From NCBI GenBank assembly GCA_001786225.1, contig MFVV01000018.1, forward strand, positions 1-30,681: 30,681 bases of DNA. Direction: 5' to 3'. This stretch comes from Candidatus Nomurabacteria bacterium RIFCSPLOWO2_12_FULL_46_14. GTDB lineage: Bacteria > Patescibacteriota > Minisyncoccia > Phycocordibacterales > UBA9973. Of this stretch, positions 22,892-30,153 are shown one piece after another (position 1 is the first letter of the stretch; each line of letters begins with the position of its first letter). The notes below the pieces were generated by a model. That model was not told the DNA's origin, ran no database searches, and saw nothing but the letters and a program-made list of their open reading frames with translations. The position numbers and the translations under genes are program-made.

Positions 22892-24139
22892 ATGGAATTT
22901 GTTTCAAGCGGCATTTTTTATATATTGATGTTCTTGTCCGTTTACGTACAGGTCTTTTTTCTGCTTACTTTTTTGGAAAACAGGAAAAGAATAACCATCC
23001 GGCAGGGGAAAGTGAGGCTTGCTCAATACCCGGCGGTGACTATCTTGGTGCCGTGCTGGAATGAAGAAAAAACTATCTACAAGACAGCGTGTTCTCTGCT
23101 TAATCTCCATTATCCTAAAGACAAACTCCACATTTTCCTGATTAATGACGGTTCCACCGACGGCACTTGGAATACCATCCGGCGATTCCGGAAGCATCCC
23201 AATATAAAAGTTTTCAACAAAAAAAACGGCGGCAAATACACCGCGCTTAACCTGGGACTAGAGAATCTGGAGACGCCTTTTGTTGGCTGTCTAGATGCGG
23301 ATTCTTACGCCGATCCGGAGGCCTTGGTTCGCATCATGAGTTATTTTGAAAAGGACTCCGAGATTATGGCGGTGGCTTCCGCTGCGGTGATATACAATCC
23401 CCAGACACTCATCCAGTCCGCCCAGCAGATTGAATATCACATTTCCGCCTTTACCAAAAAAATGCTCGGGACACTGAACGCCCTGCATGTAACTCCCGGC
23501 ACTCTGCCGGTTTACAAGAGAGAAGTATTTGACCGTCTGGGCGGATTCAAGAAAGCCTATAATTCCGAAGACGGGGAGATTGCTCTGCGGATGCATGCCA
23601 ATAAAATGAAAATAGATTATTGCCATGAAGCCGTAGTACATACCCTGGGCCCGGATACCCTTAGGGGTCTTTTTCGCCAAAGAGTGCGCTGGATGTACGG
23701 TTTCTTAAGGAATCTGATGGATTATCGTTTTCTCTTGCTCAAAAGACAATTCGGCCATCTGGCATTTTTCACCTTGCCGGCGGCTCTGATTTCCATAGTT
23801 ACCGTGGTGTATGTTTTCGGTCGAATGGCGGTTAAGATTGCAAATTTTATCGCGCAAAAAATCGGTTACTATCAGACCGTCGGATTCTCTCTCTCCGACT
23901 CCGCGCCTAGGTTCGATTTATTTTATATGAATACTAAGATTACTTTCTTTTTGCTGGTAATATTCTCTTCTATGTTGCTTATGACCATTATCTTCGGCCG
24001 CAATCTAGTGGATAAAAAATCAAAATTTTACACCCGACATATATTTACCTATGTAGTTCTCTACGGCGCCTTGGCTCCCTTCTGGCTTCTCAAGTCAATT
24101 TATAATCTTTTCCGCGGTCGGCAGGCCATTTGGAGATAA
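22892..24139 (+). CDS. Membrane-bound processive-type family 2 glycosyltransferase
   Basis: Transfers sugars from nucleotide-sugar donors and probably builds or exports an extracellular polysaccharide. The 415-residue protein has an N-terminal membrane helix (about 5-27), then a GT-A domain with VTILVPCWNEEKTIY, LINDGSTDGTW (donor-binding Asp), DAD at 135-137 (metal), SED at 225-227 (general base Asp) and QRVRW at 263-267. This is the D, DxD, ED, Q(Q/R)xRW set of processive enzymes such as BcsA, PgaC and hyaluronan synthase. Three further hydrophobic segments lie near 283-310, 350-370 and 383-405. No PilZ domain is seen. It is followed after 5 bases by a membrane-anchored CxxC protein, so the two are probably co-expressed. 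Substrate is not predictable from the sequence. Confidence 0.9.
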   Translation: MEFVSSGIFYILMFLSVYVQVFFLLTFLENRKRITIRQGKVRLAQYPAVTILVPCWNEEKTIYKTACSLLNLHYPKDKLHIFLINDGSTDGTWNTIRRFRKHPNIKVFNKKNGGKYTALNLGLENLETPFVGCLDADSYADPEALVRIMSYFEKDSEIMAVASAAVIYNPQTLIQSAQQIEYHISAFTKKMLGTLNALHVTPGTLPVYKREVFDRLGGFKKAYNSEDGEIALRMHANKMKIDYCHEAVVHTLGPDTLRGLFRQRVRWMYGFLRNLMDYRFLLLKRQFGHLAFFTLPAALISIVTVVYVFGRMAVKIANFIAQKIGYYQTVGFSLSDSAPRFDLFYMNTKITFFLLVIFSSMLLMTIIFGRNLVDKKSKFYTRHIFTYVVLYGALAPFWLLKSIYNLFRGRQAIWR

Positions 24140-24144
24140 ATATC

Positions 24145-24861
24145 ATGCAGCATCCAAAAACAGACTGGGTAAAATATATCGTAGTTTTCTTCATTACCGT
24201 TATGCTCTTTGGCACCGCGACATTTTTCAGCAATTATTTCAGCAATAAGAAACTGGAAGAGCTGAAATCCATCCAGGACAACGTGGCTATCGATATTCTG
24301 GCCTCCGAGACCCAGTTTTCGCTTCTGGAAGAGTCTTCTTGTCAGGATATTTCCAAAGAAACGATTCTCTCGGAGGAGCTTGCCAGTCTCTCCGACAAGA
24401 TAAGCTATAGCGAAAAGAATTTAAGCTCCAAGTCCGACGAAGTCATCAGGCTGAAGCAGTATTACTCTCTTCTGGAGATTAAGGATTTTCTTTTAATGAA
24501 TCGGCTTTCCGAACGTTGTAATCGGCCCTCCATTTTCATTCTTCATTTTTACGACAATGAAGACTGCGAACCCTGTGTAAGACAATGGTATGTGCTGGGA
24601 GAACTTAGGGCAAAATATCCCCAGCTCCGTGTATATTCCTTTGATTACAATCTAGACCTCTCTACCATTCGGACGCTCATTAAGATATACAAGATTCCCG
24701 AGGAGATGCCGAGCCTTATTTTAAACGGCAAACTCCATAAAGGTTTCCAGGATATAGAATCCATAGAGCTTGCCTTGCCGGCTCTTGCCAAAATCCTGGA
24801 GCCGGAAGAGGGATTCGAACCCACGACATCCACTTTACAAAAGTGGCGCTCTACCAACTGA
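24145..24861 (+). CDS. Membrane-anchored thioredoxin-like protein with CEPC, 3' end antisense to tRNA-Thr
   Basis: A 238-residue protein with an N-terminal membrane helix (about 9-30), a charged helical stalk (about 34-120) and a thioredoxin-like segment: IFILHFYDNEDCEPCVRQWY with CxxC at C141 and C144, and a cis-Pro-like EEMPSLILNG. I do not recognise the specific family. ATG at 24145 is preceded by GGAG at proper spacing, one of the few clear Shine-Dalgarno sites here; an in-frame TTG at 24130 would overlap the glycosyltransferase. The last 21 codons (from 24797) run antisense through tRNA-Thr and include the tell-tale EEGFEPTTSTLQKWRSTN, ending at a TGA inside the tRNA gene. No earlier in-frame stop exists, so either the tail is real or the 3' end was altered. 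Confidence 0.8.
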   Translation: MQHPKTDWVKYIVVFFITVMLFGTATFFSNYFSNKKLEELKSIQDNVAIDILASETQFSLLEESSCQDISKETILSEELASLSDKISYSEKNLSSKSDEVIRLKQYYSLLEIKDFLLMNRLSERCNRPSIFILHFYDNEDCEPCVRQWYVLGELRAKYPQLRVYSFDYNLDLSTIRTLIKIYKIPEEMPSLILNGKLHKGFQDIESIELALPALAKILEPEEGFEPTTSTLQKWRSTN

Positions 24862-24872
24862 GCTATTCCGGC
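24797..24872 (-). tRNA. tRNA-Thr (anticodon UGU), CCA encoded
   Basis: Minus-strand cloverleaf of 76 bases: acceptor GCCGGAA with TTCCGGC, D arm GCTC-AGTTGGTA-GAGC, anticodon stem CCACT/AGTGG with loop TTTGTAA (anticodon TGT), T loop TTCGAAT, discriminator T and an encoded CCA. It reads ACA (and probably other ACN) threonine codons. The second pair of the T stem (GTGGG/CCCTC) is a T-T mismatch, otherwise pairing is complete. It overlaps the convergent CxxC protein gene by 65 bases. Confidence 0.96.
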
Positions 24873-24875
24873 AAG

Positions 24876-24899
24876 ACATATATACGTCCGTATATACGT
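24876..24899. repeat. Two tandem 12-bp units related to acgtatatacgt, upstream of tRNA-Thr
   Basis: acatatatacgt (24876-24887) and ccgtatatacgt (24888-24899) differ from the perfect palindrome at 5285-5308 by one and two bases. On the minus strand the array supplies TATATA at -10 distance from the tRNA 5' end, so it may double as the tRNA promoter. Confidence 0.65.
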
Positions 24900-24919
24900 A
24901 TATATCAGTTTAACATATT

Positions 24920-25324
24920 TTATTCCAAGCCCTCCTCTTCCTTTAGCTTGTGCTTTATTTTGCGTATTTTGGATTTATACTCGGCAACCATTTTCAAAAA
25001 CTTGGAGGCTTCTTTGTCGCCGGGAGTTTTTGGCTTATCAAACTTTTCCCAGATTTTTTTTATCCCGATTTTGGCATTGTCGCGGCTACGCTTCCAGAAG
25101 CTTACCGTTCTAAGATATCCTTTGACCGCGGTAACCAGCATAGTGTCGCCCAGGTTCCTGGCCTTGGCCATGGCTATATTCCGCAGGCGGGAGAGGGGAG
25201 GAATTTCAAACAAAGGTTCGCCCACGCCGTTGCCCTGCCCTTTTCTTTGCAGAATCAGCTTCCGACCGATTATTGCCGCTGTGCCCGCGAGAGATATGAA
25301 AAATATAATTAACAGGAAGTACAT
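24920..25324 (-). CDS. Small basic membrane-anchored protein of unknown function
   Basis: A 134-residue protein I do not recognise. It starts with a single hydrophobic helix (MYFLLIIFFISLAGTAAIIG) and continues with a strongly basic cytoplasmic-type segment, including RLRNIAMAKARNLGDTMLV, then a Lys/Glu-rich helical end. The pattern is a single-pass anchor with a positively charged tail, compatible with ribosome or nucleic-acid contact at the membrane, but this is speculation. It begins 5 bases after tsf and is the third gene of the apparent rpsB-tsf run, which supports it being real. The opposite strand has comparable open frames, but they lack operon context. Confidence 0.7.
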   Translation of the reverse strand: MYFLLIIFFISLAGTAAIIGRKLILQRKGQGNGVGEPLFEIPPLSRLRNIAMAKARNLGDTMLVTAVKGYLRTVSFWKRSRDNAKIGIKKIWEKFDKPKTPGDKEASKFLKMVAEYKSKIRKIKHKLKEEEGLE

Positions 25325-25329
25325 AATGT

Positions 25330-26145
25330 TTATATGAAATAACTTTTTACTTCCAGCAATTCCGCTTTTCTATTTTGGAGCAGCTCTCCGACGGAGAGGG
25401 CGGGGTCTTTGATAAACTGCTGAGAGAGCAGGGTCTTTTCTTGGAAATAGGCGCTTAATTTGCCCGTCAGTATTTTTTGCTTGATTTCTGCCGGCTTTTT
25501 TACTTCAGCCATTTCCTTGGCAAAAACTTCCGACATTGTTTTTTGAGTCTCCGCGTCTATATCTTCTGCGGAAAGGTATTCCGGTTTCATCGCGGCTATG
25601 TGCATAGCCACATCCCGAGCCAGCGATTCGTCGCCTCCCCGGAGACTTACCACGACGGCTATTTTATTATTGTGCACATAAGTTCCCAGATTTTCTCCGG
25701 CCACCAGATAAGCTTCGCCTAGTTTTATATTTTCGCCGGTTTTTTGGATTACGGGGTTAATCATCTCTTTGGCGTCCGTTCGCATTGTGTCTATGCCGTC
25801 CACGCCCCGCGCCAGAGCTTCGTCCGCGAGTTTTTGCAACAAAGCTAAAAAATCCTCATTCTTAGATACGAAGTCAGTTTCGCAGAGTAGAGAGACAAGT
25901 ACAGCTTTGCGGCTGTCTGGGGATTTTTTTATTACAACCGCGCCGTCCTTGACCTCTCGGTCTCCTTTTTTAAGGGCAATTTCCGAACTTGTTTTCTTGA
26001 GTATTAGCAGGGCTTTTTTTATGTCGCCCTCTGCTTCCAGGAGGGCCCGCCGACACTGCATAATGGAAATTCCGGTAGTGTCTCTAAGCTCTTTCACCAT
26101 TTCCGTTGTAATAGTCTCTAGGTTTGCCATAGAAGAGTTTGCCAT
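25330..26145 (-). CDS. tsf: Elongation factor Ts
   Basis: Guanine nucleotide exchange factor for EF-Tu. The 271-residue protein has an N-terminal UBA-like module (VKELRDTTGISIMQCRRALLEA), the core signature LLCETDFVSKNEDF, whose TDFVSKN (90-96) contacts the EF-Tu nucleotide site, and the later GTYVHNNKIAVVV segment and helical end. Two in-frame ATGs five codons apart (26145 and 26130) are possible; neither has a clear ribosome-binding site. It starts 6 bases after the rpsB stop and is followed after 5 bases by a small membrane protein, the classic rpsB-tsf order with a lineage-specific third gene. Confidence 0.97.
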   Translation of the reverse strand: MANSSMANLETITTEMVKELRDTTGISIMQCRRALLEAEGDIKKALLILKKTSSEIALKKGDREVKDGAVVIKKSPDSRKAVLVSLLCETDFVSKNEDFLALLQKLADEALARGVDGIDTMRTDAKEMINPVIQKTGENIKLGEAYLVAGENLGTYVHNNKIAVVVSLRGGDESLARDVAMHIAAMKPEYLSAEDIDAETQKTMSEVFAKEMAEVKKPAEIKQKILTGKLSAYFQEKTLLSQQFIKDPALSVGELLQNRKAELLEVKSYFI

Positions 26146-26151
26146 GGAGAT

Positions 26152-26886
26152 TTAGGCGGGGACCTTGGCGGCGATGGGGGCGGCGGATTGGCCCTCGCGA
26201 TAAGCTTGAACCACCGTTGCGGCGAAGAAGGCGATGGAAGGAATAGCGGCGTCATTGCCGAGGATTGGGTAATCAATGCTGGAGATATCCGAGTCCGAAT
26301 TAAGGAGACCGATTATCGGTATGCCTTGCTTACGGCCTTCCGTGGCCGCGATATATTCCTCCTTGGGGTCAATAATGAACAGGGCGTCCGGAGCCTTTTT
26401 AAGCTCCGTCAGGCCGGAATAATATTTGGAGAGTTTCTCCATCTTTTTCGCCAGCATCAACCGTTCTTTCTTGGTGTATTTTTCTAGATTGCCTTCCTTG
26501 CTGTCCTGCCGGTAGGCTTGAAGTTCCGCAATGCGCTTTTTTATTTCTGAAAAATTGCTCAAGGTGCCGCCAATCCAACGTTCAATGACGAAGGGCATAT
26601 TCAAAGACTCCGCCAGCGTCTTGATTGCGCTCTTAGCCGGGGGTTTAGTGCCGACGAAAAGCACTACCTTGCCGCGAGCGCCCAGAGTTTTGGCAAATTC
26701 TGCCGCTCGCTCCAGCATCAGGCTGGTTTTCTCCAGGTCAATGATGTCCGTTTTGTTTTTGGTGGTAAAAATATAAGGCGAGGCGGAAGGATGGCGCCGG
26801 CTCCGGCCATAGCCATAATGCGCTCCGGCCACAAACATTTTTTCCACTATGCCACCGTCGGCTGTTTTCGCGTCTGTTTTTTGCAT
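26152..26886 (-). CDS. rpsB: 30S ribosomal protein uS2
   Basis: Small-subunit ribosomal protein. The 244-residue product has the family signature FVAGAHYGYGRSRRHPSASPYIFTTKN near the N-terminus (quoted only for its AGAHYG and HPSASPYIF parts), then KVVLFVGTKPPAKSAI, FVIERWIGGTLSNFSEIKKR, a coiled insert, and PDALFIIDPKEEYIAATEG with IPIIGLLNSDSD. Length is typical. The Ala-rich end AAPIAAKVPA is a variable tail. It heads the minus-strand operon rpsB-tsf-small membrane protein, with a -10-like TATTAA a few bases before its ATG. It is divergent from proS. Confidence 0.97.
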   Translation of the reverse strand: MQKTDAKTADGGIVEKMFVAGAHYGYGRSRRHPSASPYIFTTKNKTDIIDLEKTSLMLERAAEFAKTLGARGKVVLFVGTKPPAKSAIKTLAESLNMPFVIERWIGGTLSNFSEIKKRIAELQAYRQDSKEGNLEKYTKKERLMLAKKMEKLSKYYSGLTELKKAPDALFIIDPKEEYIAATEGRKQGIPIIGLLNSDSDISSIDYPILGNDAAIPSIAFFAATVVQAYREGQSAAPIAAKVPA

Positions 26887-26890
26887 TTAA

Positions 26891-26898
26891 TTAATACA
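26891..26898 (-). promoter_or_regulatory. -10 promoter of rpsB, near-leaderless
   Basis: The minus strand reads TG directly followed by TATTAA, ending 4 bases before the ATG at 26886. Spacing is tighter than in the other leaderless candidates, so this is a weaker case. Confidence 0.35.
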
Positions 26899-26940
26899 TC
26901 CCGCAGTTCCACACCGACGGGATTTATGGGAAATATTCTA

Positions 26941-26978
26941 GCAGAAAGAACCGTTTTGCGCAACCCGTTCCTTTCTGC
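26941..26978. promoter_or_regulatory. 38-bp imperfect palindrome over the proS promoter, possible operator
   Basis: gcagaaag (26941-26948) mirrors ctttctgc (26971-26978), and the palindrome ttgcgcaa (26956-26963) shares the same centre. Fifteen of nineteen base pairs match. It covers the -35 and touches the extended -10 of proS, so a repressor or activator site is plausible. Confidence 0.45.
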
Positions 26979-26984
26979 TATGAT
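26956..26984 (+). promoter_or_regulatory. Promoter of proS, predicted leaderless
   Basis: TTGCGC (26956-26961), a 17-base spacer and TATGAT (26979-26984) preceded by TG-C. The predicted +1 is at 26991, one base before the ATG at 26992. Confidence 0.5.
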
Positions 26985-26991
26985 AAAAGCC

Positions 26992-28272
26992 ATGCGACAG
27001 TCTCGTCTTTTTACCAAAACCAAGAAAGAAGCGCCGGCGGACGAAATATCCCGGAATGCCGAACTCTTAATAAGAGGCGGCTACATCCATAAAGAAATGG
27101 CCGGAGTTTACAGTTACTTACCCTTGGGATTTAGAGTGTTAAAGAAAATCGAAAACATAATCCGCAAGGAGATGAATTTGGTCGGCGGGGTAGAAATGAA
27201 AACCGCCATTCTCCAAAATAAGGAAATTTGGGAAACAACCAATCGCTGGGACGATAAAGAAGTGGACATTTGGTTTAAAACGAAACTAAAAAATGGTGGC
27301 GAAGTTGGTTTATCTTGGAGCAATGAAGAAGACTTTGCCAACATCTTAAAACAATACGTTAGTTCTTATAAAGATTTGCCGCTTTATCTTTATGATTTCA
27401 AAGATATTCTGCGAAACGAAACTAGAAGTAAATCAGGCATTTTGCGGGGCCGAGAATTTTATTGGAAGGCGCTTTATTCTTTTGCCCGGGACGAAGCCGA
27501 GCACCATGATTTTTATGAAAAGATGAAAGTAGCCTACCAAAATATTTTTAAACGAGTTGGCATAAGCCACCTGACATACCTCACTTTTGCTTCGGGAGGC
27601 GCTTTTTCAAAATATTCTCATGAATTTCAAACCATCACTTCCGCCGGGGAAGATACTATATATGTGGGCGAGGACAAAGCTCTGGCGGTCAACAAAGAAG
27701 TAATGGAGGACGAAGTACTGATTAGTTTAGGTTTAGAAAAAAACAAGCTGGTGGAAATGAGGGCGATAGAAGTGGGCAATATTTTTACTTTGGGCACTAG
27801 CAAGTCGGAAGCGCTGAATCTAAGTTATACGGATAAAAATGGAGACAAAAAGCCTGTATTTATGGGCTCCTATGGCATTGGACTTGGCCGACTAATGGGA
27901 ACCGTCGTGGAAGTTCTCTCGGATGACAAGGGCATTGTTTGGCCGGAATCCATCGCGCCCTTTGCGGTGCACTTGCTCCGCTTAGGCGAAGACAAGGTAG
28001 TCGGACAAACCGCCGAAGATGTTTATCGGAAATTATCGGAGCGGGGCGTGGAAGTTATGCTGGATGACCGGGACAACGTTTCCGCCGGAGAAAAATTTGC
28101 CGACGCGGATTTACTTGGCATCCCGCTTCGCGCGGTCATTTCCGAGCGAAGTATTAAAGATGGAGGAGTGGAACTCAAGAAACGCACCGAAGATAAAGGC
28201 AAAATTGTTTCTTCGGAAGAATTATTAAAAATGCTAAAGCCTAGTGTAATCCGGCCTGATGCCTATTTTTAA
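26992..28272 (+). CDS. proS: Prolyl-tRNA synthetase, short form without the INS editing domain
   Basis: Class II aminoacyl-tRNA synthetase for proline. The 426-residue protein starts MRQSRLFTKTKKEAPADE, matching the bacterial ProRS N-terminus, and includes GVYSYLPLGFRVL (motif 1 region), RNETRSKSGILRGREFYWK (motif 2), SHEFQTITSAGEDTIY, IEVGNIFTLGTSKSEAL, motif 3 GSYGIGLGRLMG and an anticodon-binding domain (VMLDDRDNVSAGEKFADADL). The insertion domain that edits Ala-tRNA-Pro, normally about 180 residues between motifs 2 and 3, is missing, as in several other bacterial lineages. In-frame ATGs exist upstream (26980, 26926) but fall in promoter sequence. Its codons look richer in A and T than those of mreB. 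mreB follows immediately, possibly overlapping. Confidence 0.95.
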   Translation: MRQSRLFTKTKKEAPADEISRNAELLIRGGYIHKEMAGVYSYLPLGFRVLKKIENIIRKEMNLVGGVEMKTAILQNKEIWETTNRWDDKEVDIWFKTKLKNGGEVGLSWSNEEDFANILKQYVSSYKDLPLYLYDFKDILRNETRSKSGILRGREFYWKALYSFARDEAEHHDFYEKMKVAYQNIFKRVGISHLTYLTFASGGAFSKYSHEFQTITSAGEDTIYVGEDKALAVNKEVMEDEVLISLGLEKNKLVEMRAIEVGNIFTLGTSKSEALNLSYTDKNGDKKPVFMGSYGIGLGRLMGTVVEVLSDDKGIVWPESIAPFAVHLLRLGEDKVVGQTAEDVYRKLSERGVEVMLDDRDNVSAGEKFADADLLGIPLRAVISERSIKDGGVELKKRTEDKGKIVSSEELLKMLKPSVIRPDAYF

Positions 28273-28273
28273 A

Positions 28274-29320
28274 ATGCTAAATAAATTTTACAATTACATT
28301 TCCAACGACATCGGCATAGACTTGGGCACCTCCAACACTCTGGTTTATCTCAAAGGCCACGGCATTGTCATCAACGAGCCCTCGGTGGTGGCGGTCAATG
28401 TTAAAACCAGTCAGATTTTGGCGGTAGGTGTCAAGGCCAAGGACATGCTGGGCCGAACCCCAGGCCATGTTAAAGCAATTCGGCCGCTGGTGGACGGAGT
28501 GATATCCGACTTTGAGGTTACGGAAGAGATGCTCTCTTATTTCATAAACAAAGCGGATAAAATTAAGCCGAAGCTCGCCCGGCCGAGAGTTTTAGTGGGC
28601 GTGCCTTCCGGCACCACCAATGTGGAAACGCGGGCGGTTTATGACGCGGCCCGGTCCGCCGGCGCCCGGGAAGTGTATCTTATTGAAGAGCCGATGGCGG
28701 CGGCCATCGGCATCCGCTTGCCCATCAAGGAGGCGGTGGGTTCCATGATTATTGACATAGGTGGCGGGACGACCAATATCGCGGTTATTTCTTTAGGCGG
28801 CATCGTCCGCTCCAAAAATTTAAAAATCGCCGGCGACCGGCTGAACAACGACATCATTACTTACATGCGGGACGAATTCAAAATGCTAATCGGCGAGCGC
28901 ACGGCGGAAATGGTCAAAATAGCGATTGGTTCGGTGATTCCGGGCGAATATATGGAGACGGAAGTCCGGGGCCGGGACCTCTTGACCGGCCTACCTCGGG
29001 AAGTAGTAGTGACGGATTCCGATATTCGGGAAGCTATGTCGTTGTCCATTAAGGAGCTCGTTGAGGGCGTTAAGGACGTGCTGGAGACCACTCCGCCGGA
29101 AATTTTGTCGGACGTGATGCGCGGAGGCATTACCCTCTCCGGCGGTGGCGCCCTTATCGCCGGCTTGGACAAATTGCTGGAGGGCGCGCTCAAAATCCCC
29201 GTCTATGTAGTGGAGGACCCGCTCTCCGCGGTGGCCCGGGGGACAGGCGTGGTCTGGGACGATCTGGCTCTGTATCAGGATGTGCTGATAGGCAATCAAG
29301 ATGAGCTACCTCCAAGATAA
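28274..29320 (+). CDS. mreB: Rod shape-determining actin homologue MreB
   Basis: Actin-like ATPase that polymerises along the inner membrane and directs lateral wall synthesis. The 348-residue protein starts MLNKFYNYISNDIGIDLGTS, aligning with the usual MreB N-terminus, and contains phosphate loop 1 (DIGIDLGTSNTLVYLKG), EEPMAAAIGI, phosphate loop 2 (IIDIGGGTTNIAVIS) and adenosine motif GGITLSGGGALIAGLD. An in-frame ATG at 28259 would add five residues and overlap the proS stop; 28274 fits homologues better. Its 3' end overlaps mreC by 20 bases, so the two are coupled. Presence of mreBC implies a rod-like or elongated cell with peptidoglycan. Confidence 0.96.
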   Translation: MLNKFYNYISNDIGIDLGTSNTLVYLKGHGIVINEPSVVAVNVKTSQILAVGVKAKDMLGRTPGHVKAIRPLVDGVISDFEVTEEMLSYFINKADKIKPKLARPRVLVGVPSGTTNVETRAVYDAARSAGAREVYLIEEPMAAAIGIRLPIKEAVGSMIIDIGGGTTNIAVISLGGIVRSKNLKIAGDRLNNDIITYMRDEFKMLIGERTAEMVKIAIGSVIPGEYMETEVRGRDLLTGLPREVVVTDSDIREAMSLSIKELVEGVKDVLETTPPEILSDVMRGGITLSGGGALIAGLDKLLEGALKIPVYVVEDPLSAVARGTGVVWDDLALYQDVLIGNQDELPPR

Positions 29321-30089
29321 AAAAATAAAAAGGAGAAAATTCTGGAGCATTTTCTCTTTGATCTTATTTTTGCTGATAATAATTTACTTTCGCGCTGGGA
29401 TTTATCGCACCCTGGCTTTTGCCGCCTCCTCCGCCTTCCGGCCGGTTTTAATCGCAGGCGATAAAATCGGAGATAAATTCGGGAATCTCAGTCTCATTTT
29501 CCGGAATAAAAGCGCCCTTAAGCGGGATAACGATAATTTAAGGAGCGAGCTTGACGGCTTCCAGGGCCGTTTGGCTAATTACGAAGCAGTGCTTGGGGAG
29601 AACGAGGAATTGAAGGAAATCTTGGGGCGGAAAAAGGAAAACCGAAACATAATTATCGCGGCTATTTTGGCTAAGCCCAGTCAAAGCGCTTATGATACCC
29701 TGCTCCTAGATGTCGGCGGGAAGGATGGAGTAAGAGAGGGGAACCGCGTATTCGGCCGAGGGGATGTGCCCCTGGGCCGGGTGGCGGAAGTTTATCCTGG
29801 CTTCGCCAAGGTGGTTTTGTTTTCCAGCCCCGGCGAAAAAACCGAAGTCGCGCTTCCCGCCGGCATCTTTATGGAGCTTGTCGGCCGGGGCGGGGGGAAT
29901 TTTGAAATAATCCTGCCCCGGGATTTAGTTCTGCCCCCGGGGGCAGAAGTGGTTATGCGAGGCATTAATCCCTACCCGGTGGCCATAGTGGAGAAAATAA
30001 TTTCCGACCCGCGAGATTCTTTCCAAAAAGCGCTCCTCTCCTCGCCAGCCAATGTGCAGGAACTAAAGTTCGTGGAAGTGGAGTTGTAA
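29301..30089 (+). CDS. mreC: Rod shape-determining protein MreC
   Basis: Bitopic scaffold linking MreB to the elongation wall machinery. The 262-residue protein has a short basic cytoplasmic start, one membrane helix (about 14-34, FWSIFSLILFLLIIIYF), a coiled coil (about 65-110, ending ENEELKEILGRKKENRN) and the beta-rich extracytoplasmic domain with ILAKPSQSAYDTLLLDVGG, DGVREGNRVFG and VGRGGGNFEIILPRD, characteristic of MreC. Length is normal to slightly short. It overlaps the mreB 3' end by 20 bases in another frame. No mreD follows; a different gene begins after 64 bases. Confidence 0.94.
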   Translation: MSYLQDKKIKRRKFWSIFSLILFLLIIIYFRAGIYRTLAFAASSAFRPVLIAGDKIGDKFGNLSLIFRNKSALKRDNDNLRSELDGFQGRLANYEAVLGENEELKEILGRKKENRNIIIAAILAKPSQSAYDTLLLDVGGKDGVREGNRVFGRGDVPLGRVAEVYPGFAKVVLFSSPGEKTEVALPAGIFMELVGRGGGNFEIILPRDLVLPPGAEVVMRGINPYPVAIVEKIISDPRDSFQKALLSSPANVQELKFVEVEL

Positions 30090-30120
30090 TATAACTAATT
30101 ATTTGACTTTGACTTTATCA

Positions 30121-30147
30121 AACTAAAGTACTTTAGTTAACTAAAGT
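30121..30147. promoter_or_regulatory. Overlapping perfect palindromes of AACTAAAG units, possible operator
   Basis: aactaaagtactttagtt (30121-30138) is a perfect 18-bp palindrome. actttagttaactaaagt (30130-30147) is a second one sharing its right half. The sites lie just downstream of TTGACT -35-like boxes (30103-30108, 30109-30114) and before the ATG at 30154. The aactaaagt motif also occurs at 30061 and 30159, inside the flanking genes. Confidence 0.55.
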
Positions 30148-30153
30148 AAAGAG

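Noticed and set aside
24843..25337. 164-codon plus-strand frame opposite the small membrane protein
   Set aside because: The minus-strand frame has operon spacing to tsf and a membrane-anchor start. The plus frame starts inside the tRNA gene and crosses the palindromic repeat.
26791..26991. N-terminal extension of proS by 67 residues
   Set aside because: The extra sequence is antisense to rpsB, and the ProRS family starts at MRQSRLF.
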